Source: an uncultured Prevotellaceae bacterium (GTDB taxonomy: Bacteria > Bacteroidota > Bacteroidia > Bacteroidales > Bacteroidaceae). Taken from it: 64,000 nucleotides of DNA. The DNA lies in the NCBI GenBank assembly GCA_946626595.1, contig CAMOUQ010000003.1, positions 1-64,000 of the forward strand. The letters are read 5' to 3'. Positions within the stretch are counted from its first letter, which is position 1; the number at the start of each line of letters is the position of its first letter. The position numbers and the translations under genes were made by a program. The notes beneath the pieces were generated by a model. The model made no database searches. It was given only the letters and a program-made list of their open reading frames with translations, and was not told the origin of the DNA. Shown here piece by piece: positions 1 to 7,237 of the stretch.

Positions 1-1522
1 AGTCGAGTATCTCTTCCAGCTGTCCTTCCACCTCTGTTCCCAAGAACAGGTTTTCAATATTCTCTGTACTGGGAGTAACGGTGTCGCTGTTGGCAATGTT
101 GTTCAGAGCATTCAATAGCAGGATGCCTTTGAACACCTTCAGATAGTTCTCCCCTTGACTCTCGACAGACAGATGGTGACTGTTGTAGCGTTCGGTGACG
201 GCACCAAACTTTGCTGCATCGCTCTCGAAATACTCCTGCACATAGTCCCACAGATAATCTGCCGTAATGGTTCTGTCTTGATTATAGGCATCCTCATCCT
301 CCAAGAACTCCCTCACAGAGTCGCTGGCAATAAACTCGAACACACTACGGCTACTGCTGCCTGCCTCTCGTGCATAGTAAGTGGCAAGGTTGGCAGTACA
401 GGGGTGCAGGGGGAACAAATTCCTGATGTTCTCCTTGGTCTGCTCCGTGTCAGCACTGGTGGTGCTGAACAAGTCAAGCAGTTCCGGATGAATGCCAAAG
501 AACCGTTCCTGTCGCATCGCATAGAGCGATGGGTTCACTATCTTGAACTTCTTCGACATGATTTTGAATGCCGAGACAGGCTCCATATTGTAGATTACAT
601 AGTGATAGCGGCCTTTGGTCTTCTCGCGCTCTTCTTCTTTCAGTGAGTTCAGAGCAGAGGGGTGAGAGATGAACAAGAAATAGGAGTCGTTCTCTTCGTT
701 CATCATGGCTTCTGATATTTCCTGAAGCTGGACCAACAGACGTGTACCGATGGCTGATGTCATGACTTCGGTAAACTCATCCCAAATGATGAGCAGTCCA
801 TTGTAATTGGTCTTTTCACGAAGTGCATCCTGCACCTCAAATATCCATTGCTTCAGATTGTTGCTCTGTAGCCGGATGTCGTAGCCGCCTTTACGTAAGG
901 CCTGCCGTACATAGTCGAGCACATCGGTGTCTGCTGCCGTCAGTCGCTGCTTCAGTTTATGAACATCAGGTGCCACACTCGCCAGTTGTGCGTTCTGCTC
1001 TATCAGGTTCTCCCAGAACACGGGTTGACTCTCAATGTGCTGCACGTACATGTCGAAGTCCGTATGTACAGTCAGGTCTATACCGGCTGATATCAAGGAG
1101 CGCTTGATTTCCCGTTGCAGTTGTAACGACAAGTCTTCCTCGTGGGCTATGCTCTGCTGACCATACATGTTGACAGGGAAGAGCCGCTTGGTCTGCCGTA
1201 ACTGCAGCAACGAGTCGCGCAGAATGTCGTACTTCGACTTCTGGTATTCCTCCTCCACATACTCACGGATGTCATCTACAGGGTCGCAAAGCAGGTGCTG
1301 TATCACCGCTCCAGCATGCGACTTACCCGTGCCGTATGTGCCTGCAATCCATACTGACTTATGTGTGTCAGCATCGTTGTTGCGCACAGCACGGATGGTC
1401 TTCATCAATATGTCGTTGAACTGGTCGTTGGCAATGAACGATTTCCATTCGCCCTGACCTTCCTCTTTGATATTGTATGCTGGACGCATGTTGCGAAGCG
1501 TCACTATCTTACTATAAGGCAT
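1..1522 (-). CDS. BrxC/PglY-like P-loop ATPase, 3' end cut by window edge
   Basis: My own minus-strand reading gives an open frame from ATG at 1522 to base 1 (507 codons, no stop), so the C-terminus lies outside the window. A Walker A motif GTYGTGKS is at residues 61-68, and a Walker B-like segment (GLLIIWDEF) follows about 200 residues later. The N-terminal layout, with 'W(I/V)(A/S)G' just before the P-loop, resembles the large ATPases BrxC/PglY of BREX phage defence, which are usually about 1100-1200 aa. It is the third gene of a minus-strand operon, 30 bp after the SBD-like gene and downstream of a PAPS-reductase fusion. That combination recalls type 4 BREX. The assignment to BrxC rests on motif layout and context, not on an alignment; another large defence ATPase such as a DNA-phosphorothioation restriction component is possible. 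Confidence 0.65.
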   Translation of the reverse strand, partial: MPYSKIVTLRNMRPAYNIKEEGQGEWKSFIANDQFNDILMKTIRAVRNNDADTHKSVWIAGTYGTGKSHAGAVIQHLLCDPVDDIREYVEEEYQKSKYDILRDSLLQLRQTKRLFPVNMYGQQSIAHEEDLSLQLQREIKRSLISAGIDLTVHTDFDMYVQHIESQPVFWENLIEQNAQLASVAPDVHKLKQRLTAADTDVLDYVRQALRKGGYDIRLQSNNLKQWIFEVQDALREKTNYNGLLIIWDEFTEVMTSAIGTRLLVQLQEISEAMMNEENDSYFLFISHPSALNSLKEEEREKTKGRYHYVIYNMEPVSAFKIMSKKFKIVNPSLYAMRQERFFGIHPELLDLFSTTSADTEQTKENIRNLFPLHPCTANLATYYAREAGSSSRSVFEFIASDSVREFLEDEDAYNQDRTITADYLWDYVQEYFESDAAKFGAVTERYNSHHLSVESQGENYLKVFKGILLLNALNNIANSDTVTPSTENIENLFLGTEVEGQLEEILD

Positions 1523-1552
1523 AGCTATTGTCGTTTGATTTGTTCTTGTTCT

Positions 1553-2005
1553 TTACGTTCTTGGTTTTATAAAATGCTGAATGATGGCATCTCGCAGTTC
1601 GTTTCTCGTCTCAGGGTCTTGTAGCAATTCCCATAACTCATCGTCTAAGCAGGCATACTCCACGTTCTCACGAAGGAACTTGGCGGAAGGGGAATGCGCG
1701 GCCATTGGGGGCTTTATTCCAATGCTCCATATAATATGGTAGAAAGGTTCAGTTAAAAGATGAAAGAAAGGCATGTGAATTGGCGTAACTGCTCGTTCTG
1801 GTTCTAATGCCTTAGAAGTACTTGTGTAGATTGATTTTAGACGGTCTGGTATGTATATTATCTTATTACCCCAAATAACGCCCTCTGTTATAGCCTCTAT
1901 TAAAGCTATAACAAACAACGGCTTTGCATTTGAAAATGCTCCTCGATAGTTACCGCGTTTTATTCCCAATATTGTTGTTTTATAGTATGAAGATTTTAAG
2001 CTCAT
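1553..2005 (-). CDS. Small protein resembling the sulfur-binding / HNH N-terminal domain
   Basis: A 150 aa protein. Its first 100 residues follow the pattern of the N-terminal domain of phosphorothioate-dependent HNH endonucleases (SBD type): a basic start, then AKPLFVIALIEAI, a short turn with GNKI, a helix, and MPFFHLLTEPFYHIIW, which matches the family's 'KPLLLLALI...PFxxLxxxxFWHL' signature as I remember it. No HNH motif follows; the protein ends in a short acidic/helical tail, so it would bind but not cut. Its start ATG overlaps the stop of the upstream PAPS-reductase fusion by 4 bp (ATGA), indicating translational coupling. A sensor or reader subunit for sulfur-modified DNA is inferred. 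If the SBD match fails, it is an unknown defence-operon protein. Confidence 0.55.
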   Translation of the reverse strand: MSLKSSYYKTTILGIKRGNYRGAFSNAKPLFVIALIEAITEGVIWGNKIIYIPDRLKSIYTSTSKALEPERAVTPIHMPFFHLLTEPFYHIIWSIGIKPPMAAHSPSAKFLRENVEYACLDDELWELLQDPETRNELRDAIIQHFIKPRT

Positions 2006-4536
2006 AACTCAAGTAGTTGCTTTAGGCAAGAAAGTGAGGAGAGATCATCACGAAGAGTTATGCTATCAAGTCCCATGTTTAATTCTGCAATGAGAACTCG
2101 ATTAGTGGTTGAGTTCAGAGTTCTAAGAAGTTTTTCGAATATACTTTGAGGTATACCAAATTCCTTATATGGTCCACTTGCGCATTCATTACGATATAAA
2201 TCTGAAACACGAAGAGAATATATTCCTTTCGTTTCTGAATATCTATAAAGAGAATATGCAAGTGCAATTTCACTAAGGTTAGAATAGGCATTACGCATAA
2301 AGTTGTACTTATCGATTTCTTCACACTGAGAAAAGGTTTCGCCTATAGGCGACTCTTTCAATGTTCTCTGTAACTGATAGACAGCATTATGTACAGTTTT
2401 GGGCTTGTAAATAGGAAATTGATTAACGATATTTTCTTCTAATTCCTTTGCTGAATATTGACTCCCGACGGATACATTATTGACAAACCAATTAATTATG
2501 AATGAATTATAAGAAAGATTTATCCACACAATCTGCCATATTAATTCAGGGTTGTCTTCTCGAATAGATGAAAGTAGTTTTGCCAATTCTGTTGATTTTC
2601 CATTTTCATCAATAAGTTCGGCATCCTTAAGCCAACTTTTAAGAGAGGGAATTTGGTAATTAACATTCAAACCGTGTGGGCCGTCCCAATAGTTGTCCAA
2701 TTCAATTAAGAACATTTCCAACCATTCTTCTTTAAGTCCGAAATTCTTGTACCTGTCGATATTCGGCATTTTGCCAGTAGTTGTACTCATATTGATATTT
2801 GTTGTTGATGAAACAGAATTTGCCACAACGCATCCCTTGTCGTGAAAATCAAGACATTTCATGCAATGTACACAAAGATTTTTATCTATTAATATTTCGG
2901 GAAATACGTTTAACGCTCCCGTTGGACACTCGACTTCACATACTTCACAATGAATGCAGTATGTAGACTTATATAAAGCACGCTTTAAGTATGATGTTAA
3001 AATCACATCTTTTATATCCTTTATGGTAAAGATATATGAATTTTCTCTTGAATGATTAGGATTAATAGTAAACGTATAAATATTTTTGGCAACTTTAAGT
3101 TCACCATAGACGCATTCCTTTTTTACAGTTGTTTGGAATTCGCCAATAGTCCATAAATAAGAGCAAATATCTACGGACGGATTGTCAATTATAGCAATGA
3201 ATGTAGATGCATTATTAGTGAAACTTATAGATGATTTCTTTTGTATCAAGTTTCCACTGGCCCTCCTTTTCCAACCACCCTGCTTAATGTATTCATCAAC
3301 ATCGCGAATACCAGCTTTATCAGCAAAAGCTCTAAGACGATAATCAAAAGGCTCCACACTTTCTGGATATATTTTTCTTGCTATCATCTCATTCCATTCA
3401 GAAGCAAATGGACATAACAAACACCCTACACGAGTCATTCCTTGACGATAAGCCACATTAATAGGAAGTGTGTGTTCAAAGATGTATAGAAATGTTTCAA
3501 CAACGCTCCAATGCAAGATGGGACGTGCATTAATTGTTGTAGAATGTTTTACTCCTCGTCCAATGCGGCCATAACCTGAACGTCTTGTGCTTTCCTCTGC
3601 TCTAACACCTTCAAACGTCAGCACCTTTGCTTGCTTATTCGTACCCTCAACTTTCATCATTCGATAAAGAGGCCCCGTCTTCATAACAGAACAACACCAC
3701 CTATGAGTATCACTTGGCGTACCAATCTTATCCCAATAGTTCAGCACACTTTCATGGTTTCGTGCCATTGAAAACTTCAAGTCGGGAAACAGCTTGTGGT
3801 AATGCTCTTGAACTTGCTCGTAGAGTTGTAATGAAGGAGGCAACTCGTAGCCGGTATCGCTATAGATGACTTCAAACTCTGTGCTGGGAATGGCTCGTGT
3901 GCAGAGGTCGAGCACCACCTGACTGTCTTTGCCGCCAGAGAAAGAGGCGAGAAACTTATCTATCTTCGTGGTATGGAACACCTTTTTCCCTTGCTCCTCA
4001 GCAGTATTGAGTGGCATAATCTCAAAACTGTCGCAGTCCTCCTTCACGATGGCCATCTTTTGCTTGGTCTTCTTCTCCATCCGTTTAGCCAGAGCCTCAT
4101 AGTCCATCTGGTTGGCAGCTACACGCTCCACGCTTTTTCTCGCTCCGGCATACTGGCTGAACGTCTCACGGATAAACTCAATGGCTTCGCTCTCCAAGAG
4201 GAACATGAAGTCGTGGTTCTTCTTCAGCATCTTCTTTACATCCACCGGCTTCAGCGTCATCTTCTCCCGTCCGGGCTGGAACACCACCGTAGCGGCATCG
4301 TAGATATTGGCTCCCTTGGCCTCGAACATCAGTTCACCGCGATACCAATACTGTTTGTTGACAGCCCAAAGCAACGGCTCCTTCGTGTGGGGGTATTCCC
4401 AGCCCAGCTCGTTCAGCTTCAGCAAATCAAGCTCTTCGAAGAACACAGGACGAGGCGACACGCCCAGCGTGCCCTCAACAATCCGGGAGTGCAGCAACAC
4501 TCCGCCCGTCTCTTTGTCCCACGTTATCTTATACAT
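2002..4536 (-). CDS. PAPS reductase-like protein fused to ferredoxin and DUF4007-like domains (BrxP-like)
   Basis: An 844 aa multidomain protein. Residues about 190-420 are a PAPS/ATP-pyrophosphatase-type domain with the SGGKDS loop at 200-205. Cysteines CC at 281-282 and CxxC at 372-375 match the [4Fe-4S] ligand arrangement of APS-reductase/DndC-type proteins. Residues about 525-572 form a 2[4Fe-4S] ferredoxin (CxxCxxCxxxCP at 527-538, CxxCxxC at 555-561). The C-terminal 240 residues resemble DUF4007 (a 'SLKSWLKDAELI' helix-turn-helix-like segment and a later 'FVNNV...SAKELEENI' segment). The N-terminal 190 residues are family-specific. The enzyme would activate and insert sulfur into DNA, as DndC does, in a BREX type 4-like context. 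First gene of the operon; a promoter candidate lies about 320 bp upstream. Confidence 0.7.
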   Translation of the reverse strand: MYKITWDKETGGVLLHSRIVEGTLGVSPRPVFFEELDLLKLNELGWEYPHTKEPLLWAVNKQYWYRGELMFEAKGANIYDAATVVFQPGREKMTLKPVDVKKMLKKNHDFMFLLESEAIEFIRETFSQYAGARKSVERVAANQMDYEALAKRMEKKTKQKMAIVKEDCDSFEIMPLNTAEEQGKKVFHTTKIDKFLASFSGGKDSQVVLDLCTRAIPSTEFEVIYSDTGYELPPSLQLYEQVQEHYHKLFPDLKFSMARNHESVLNYWDKIGTPSDTHRWCCSVMKTGPLYRMMKVEGTNKQAKVLTFEGVRAEESTRRSGYGRIGRGVKHSTTINARPILHWSVVETFLYIFEHTLPINVAYRQGMTRVGCLLCPFASEWNEMIARKIYPESVEPFDYRLRAFADKAGIRDVDEYIKQGGWKRRASGNLIQKKSSISFTNNASTFIAIIDNPSVDICSYLWTIGEFQTTVKKECVYGELKVAKNIYTFTINPNHSRENSYIFTIKDIKDVILTSYLKRALYKSTYCIHCEVCEVECPTGALNVFPEILIDKNLCVHCMKCLDFHDKGCVVANSVSSTTNINMSTTTGKMPNIDRYKNFGLKEEWLEMFLIELDNYWDGPHGLNVNYQIPSLKSWLKDAELIDENGKSTELAKLLSSIREDNPELIWQIVWINLSYNSFIINWFVNNVSVGSQYSAKELEENIVNQFPIYKPKTVHNAVYQLQRTLKESPIGETFSQCEEIDKYNFMRNAYSNLSEIALAYSLYRYSETKGIYSLRVSDLYRNECASGPYKEFGIPQSIFEKLLRTLNSTTNRVLIAELNMGLDSITLRDDLSSLSCLKQLLEL

Positions 4537-4620
4537 TCGTTTGTACTCATTGTTTTAAGTTCCTTCTCAAAAGACTGCAAAAGGAAAAGGACACAAAAAT
4601 GGCGTGAAGCCATCCTTATG

Positions 4621-4801
4621 CACTTAACCTAAGGGGTAGACGTCGGAAATTAGGAACCCCCACTCGCAAATAAGGCTGCAACACGCCATAAGCGTGCGCA
4701 AAGCTATTATATGCGAGTGGGGAAGCCAATCTCCTTGGTCTTCCTCTGCTCAATGAACGAACTATTCCCTAATCAATTTCCGACGTCTTTCGGTTAAGTG
4801 C
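4621..4801. repeat. Nested inverted-repeat element (about 181 bp)
   Basis: Three pairs of arms are nested around one centre: GCACTTAACC at 4621-4630 with its complement at 4792-4801; GACGTCGGAAATT at 4640-4652 with its complement at 4775-4787; CCCCACTCGCA at 4659-4669 with its complement at 4712-4722. A small hairpin (ACGC/GCGT) at 4683-4695 lies in the middle. It is the main content of the 587 bp gene-free stretch 4537-5123. It could be a MITE-like element or a structured RNA leader of the minus-strand defence operon, since a minus-strand promoter candidate lies just outside it. Confidence 0.75.
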
Positions 4802-4851
4802 GTATCAATAAGCCATGCAACATCTGTCCGGATTTCTCCCCGAACCGTCTG

Positions 4852-4859
4852 CAAATATA
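4852..4859 (-). promoter_or_regulatory. -7 box, candidate promoter of the BREX-like operon
   Basis: On the minus strand this reads TATATTTG, a perfect TAnnTTTG -7 box. No clear -33 TTTG is seen at the right distance. Transcription from here would produce a leader of about 310 nt containing the palindrome at 4621-4801 before the PAPS-reductase gene. The rest of 4802-5088 shows nothing else that I recognise. Confidence 0.45.
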
Positions 4860-5088
4860 CGAATAAAAATTAAATATCGGAACTTTTCGGGGTGAATTTT
4901 TGTTGACAGAGGGAGACAGAGGGGATTGCCCTTCAGTTGCATCATGGCCTTTCATGCCCCGCTGCAAGGGTTAGCTCTACTCCACTGCCCCAGCCTTCAC
5001 CCTCGTTAGGGTTCAGTTCGCACCGCAATGCACCTGCGAAAGTACAAAAAAATATTTGTATTCTCTCCGCTTAATCGAAATTTTGCAC

Positions 5089-5096
5089 TATCTTTG
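5089..5096 (+). promoter_or_regulatory. -7 box for the small conserved gene at 5124
   Basis: TATCTTTG matches the Bacteroidota -7 consensus and lies 27 bp before the start codon, giving a leader of about 20 nt. A -33 TTTG at 19-20 nt is not evident. Confidence 0.6.
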
Positions 5097-5123
5097 CAGC
5101 ATAAAACATAAAACGATACGATT

Positions 5124-5345
5124 ATGGAAGCAATTACCTTCACCCCGGCACAAGTACAGGTGTTCAATCTTGTATCGCACATTAAGACCGCTGCAGGACT
5201 GGAGAAACTGCGTCAGCAATTGGCAGCATTCTATGCTAAGCAGATTGACGAAGAGATGGATGCGCTATGGGAAAACGGGCAGTTCGACGAGAAACGCCTG
5301 CAGGAACTGCGAGGCTCACACTTCCGCACACATTATAACAAGTAA
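5124..5345 (+). CDS. Small conserved Bacteroidales protein, unknown function
   Basis: A 73 aa acidic, helical protein (MEAITFTPAQVQVFNLVSHI at its start, a DEEMDALW core, ending HFRTHYNK). I remember similar 70-80 aa proteins as common in Bacteroidales genomes without a defined function. It has its own promoter box and stands alone between the defence operon and folB. No membrane segment, signal peptide or DNA-binding motif is visible. The start was chosen because it gives the conserved N-terminus and sits at a normal distance from the -7 box. Antitoxin-like behaviour is possible for its size, but no toxin gene is next to it. Confidence 0.7.
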   Translation: MEAITFTPAQVQVFNLVSHIKTAAGLEKLRQQLAAFYAKQIDEEMDALWENGQFDEKRLQELRGSHFRTHYNK

Positions 5346-5492
5346 GGCCGCATGAAACCCGTAGTGATTAATTGAACCTTGTCACACTTGACGAGTTCAT
5401 GCAGACAAGGCTCATCATGGAGGAATAGGCCAACATTTCCCCTCAAAAAAATTTCCTTTGTTTATTCAGAAATTTCTGTGCGTCCCCATTCG

Positions 5493-5855
5493 TCAGTCGC
5501 CCCGGGCGAGGGTGAGCTCTACCCCACTGCCCTGGCACTGGAGGCCGGTGATGGGGGGTGCGAGTTTGGTGATGCGCACGGTGACGCGACTGAGCGTGGG
5601 GAACGCGGAGAGCAGGCGGCGGGCGATGCGGCCGCAGACGTGCTCCAGCAGGAGGCTGGGCTGCCCCATCTCGCGGCGGACCGCGTCGGCCATCTCGGCA
5701 TAGCTGACGGTGTCCTCCAGTCGGTCGGTCAGGGTGGACTGCTCGTTGGGGGTCTCGGCCTCGACGGAGACGAGGAAGTCCTGCCCCACCTGGCGCTCCT
5801 GGGGCATGACGCCGTGACGGGCGCGCAGGCGCATGCGGTCAATAAATATCTTCAT
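5493..5855 (-). CDS. folB: Dihydroneopterin aldolase
   Basis: A 120 aa protein of the usual FolB length. It converts 7,8-dihydroneopterin to 6-hydroxymethyl-dihydropterin in folate synthesis in the cytosol. Family features are the start MKIFIDRMRLRARHGV, the DTVSYAEM segment in the middle, a conserved LLEHV helix and the ITKLAPPI strand near the end. Its first 17 bases overlap the end of the upstream ribonucleotide-reductase-like gene, so the two are probably co-transcribed although functionally unrelated. Nothing looks broken. Confidence 0.93.
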   Translation of the reverse strand: MKIFIDRMRLRARHGVMPQERQVGQDFLVSVEAETPNEQSTLTDRLEDTVSYAEMADAVRREMGQPSLLLEHVCGRIARRLLSAFPTLSRVTVRITKLAPPITGLQCQGSGVELTLARGD

Positions 5856-6360
5856 CCGTGTCTTGCTGTTCGGGCTCCAGATTGGCGCCGGGTACGTACT
5901 TCTTCAGGGCCCGCACGACGCCGGCCTTCCAGGCATTGATGCTGTCGTCGTCCAGCGTGAGGCTGGCGACCAGGCGGATGACGTTCTCCAGGGGCATGCG
6001 GTAGCGCAGGACGCCGCTGATGAGTTTGGCATAGTTCCAATACTCCTTGTTGAACTTCTCGTTCAGGCCCTCGACGGTGATCTTGTAGCCTCGCTTGTTC
6101 TGGAACTGGAAGTCGTAGCGCTTGCCCATGGGGGTGACGTTCTTGATGATGCGCCCCTTGTTGACGCTCTTGGGTATCATGATGCCCTCGTCGTCGTCCA
6201 TCAGTCCGGTGAAGATTTCGTAGGGCTCGCCGTCGAGCAGGCCCACGAAGGCCACCCACTTCTCCTTGTTGTTCTGGAAACGGACGACGTCGCACTCGAG
6301 CACGTCGGGCCGCACTTCCACGACCTCGCGACGGGGGTTTTCGGTGTTTGCTTCTTGCAT
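5839..6360 (-). CDS. Stand-alone domain like the C-terminus of B12-dependent ribonucleotide reductase
   Basis: A 173 aa protein whose body (VRFQNNKEKWVAFVGLLDG, EIFTGL, KRYDFQFQNKRGYK, WNYAKLISGVLR, ALKKYVPG) is, to my recollection, nearly the C-terminal domain of class II (adenosylcobalamin) ribonucleotide reductase NrdJ of Bacteroidetes. The cysteine-rich tail that normally ends NrdJ is absent; the protein ends in an acidic tail. No catalytic NrdJ part lies nearby. I chose ATG at 6360 over an in-frame TTG at 6384, because the TTG lies inside the minus-strand -7 box TATTTTTG (6382-6389). It may be a domesticated duplicate or a regulator of RNR; its function is unknown. Confidence 0.75.
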   Translation of the reverse strand: MQEANTENPRREVVEVRPDVLECDVVRFQNNKEKWVAFVGLLDGEPYEIFTGLMDDDEGIMIPKSVNKGRIIKNVTPMGKRYDFQFQNKRGYKITVEGLNEKFNKEYWNYAKLISGVLRYRMPLENVIRLVASLTLDDDSINAWKAGVVRALKKYVPGANLEPEQQDTDEDIY

Positions 6361-6381
6361 GGCAAATAGGGTTTCGTCGTG

Positions 6382-6389
6382 CAAAAATA
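6382..6389 (-). promoter_or_regulatory. -7 box of the NrdJ-like domain gene / folB operon
   Basis: Minus strand TATTTTTG; it fixes the gene start at 6360. The divergent -7 box for the nitroreductase is 45 bp away. Confidence 0.6.
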
Positions 6390-6433
6390 CAAATTTATTT
6401 TGGATTAGGGATGAGGGATTAGGGATTAATTTG

Positions 6434-6441
6434 TATCTTTG
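6434..6441 (+). promoter_or_regulatory. -7 box of the nitroreductase gene
   Basis: TATCTTTG, 24 bp before the ATG at 6466. An in-frame TTG at 6439 overlaps this box and so cannot be the translation start. Confidence 0.65.
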
Positions 6442-6465
6442 CAGCCGAAAACGGAATTATGCACT

Positions 6466-7209
6466 ATGATTGACTCGATAAAGACCCGCAGAAGCATCCG
6501 CAAGTACAGGGCGGAGGATGTGGACCCCCAGTTGCTCGACCGCCTGCTGGGCCTGGCTGCCCGCACGCAGACGATGGGCAACCTGCAGCTGTACAGCGTG
6601 GTGGTGACGCGCTCGCAGGAGATGAAGCAACGGCTGGCGCCCTGCCACTTCAACCAGCCGATGGTGACCCAGGCGCCGGTGGTGCTGACCATCTGTGCCG
6701 ACTTCAACCGCACGACGCAGTGGTGCCTCTGCCGCAAGGCCCGTCCGGGCTACGACAACGTGCTCAGCTTCATGAATGCGGCCAGCGATGCGCTGCTCTA
6801 TACGCAGACCTTCTGCAACCTGGCCGAGGCCGAGGGGCTGGGCATCTGCTATCTGGGCACCACGGTGTACCAGCCCGGGCAGATTATCGATGTGCTGGGC
6901 CTGCCGCGACTGGTGATGCCCGTGGCCACGCTGACCGTGGGATGGCCCGACGAGGTGCCCCCACTGAGCGACCGGCTGCCGCTGGAGGCCTTTGTGCACG
7001 AGGAAAGGTATCGCGACTATGGGGCCGGGGACATCGACCGTCTGTATTCGGAGAAGGAGGCGTTGCCCGAGAATAAGCATTTCGTGGAGATAAACCGGAA
7101 GGAGACGCTGGCGCAGATATTCACCGACATCCGCTACACGAAAGGCGACAACGAGGCGCTGTCGGCAACGTTGCTCAAGACGCTGCGCCGACAGGGGTTC
7201 CTGGCGTAG
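6466..7209 (+). CDS. NfsA-type nitroreductase family oxidoreductase
   Basis: A 247 aa flavoprotein of the nitroreductase superfamily. The start (MIDSIKTRRSIRKYR) carries the FMN-phosphate-binding 'RRSxRxY' signature, and the middle has the family pattern 'GLGICYLGT'. The long C-terminal extension (about 60 residues with a YRDYGAGDIDRLYSEKE segment) resembles NfsA-like NADPH oxidoreductases. It would reduce nitro compounds, quinones or similar acceptors with NAD(P)H; the physiological substrate is not deducible. It is monocistronic, convergent with the M6 protease gene with only 28 bp between. The start was set by the -7 box at 6434. Confidence 0.88.
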   Translation: MIDSIKTRRSIRKYRAEDVDPQLLDRLLGLAARTQTMGNLQLYSVVVTRSQEMKQRLAPCHFNQPMVTQAPVVLTICADFNRTTQWCLCRKARPGYDNVLSFMNAASDALLYTQTFCNLAEAEGLGICYLGTTVYQPGQIIDVLGLPRLVMPVATLTVGWPDEVPPLSDRLPLEAFVHEERYRDYGAGDIDRLYSEKEALPENKHFVEINRKETLAQIFTDIRYTKGDNEALSATLLKTLRRQGFLA

Positions 7210-7237
7210 AAGTATTTTATCTTAATCTTTATTTTTC

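Noticed and set aside
155-1624. Several plus-strand ORFs in the first 1.6 kb
   Set aside because: They are shadows of the minus-strand ATPase gene, which lacks its stop in the window and is therefore easy to miss.
3973-4632. 219-codon plus-strand frame opposite the PAPS-reductase gene
   Set aside because: Antisense to the conserved SGGKDS region; no domain seen.
4621-4801. Second CRISPR array or tRNA-like structure
   Set aside because: The arms are unique inverted repeats, not regularly spaced direct repeats, and no tRNA fold with a T-loop was found.
6439-6465. TTG start codons upstream of the nitroreductase, spt, mfd, NrdJ-like and nth genes
   Set aside because: For the nitroreductase, spt and NrdJ-like genes the TTG is part of the TAnnTTTG promoter box; in the other cases the family N-terminus starts at the later ATG.
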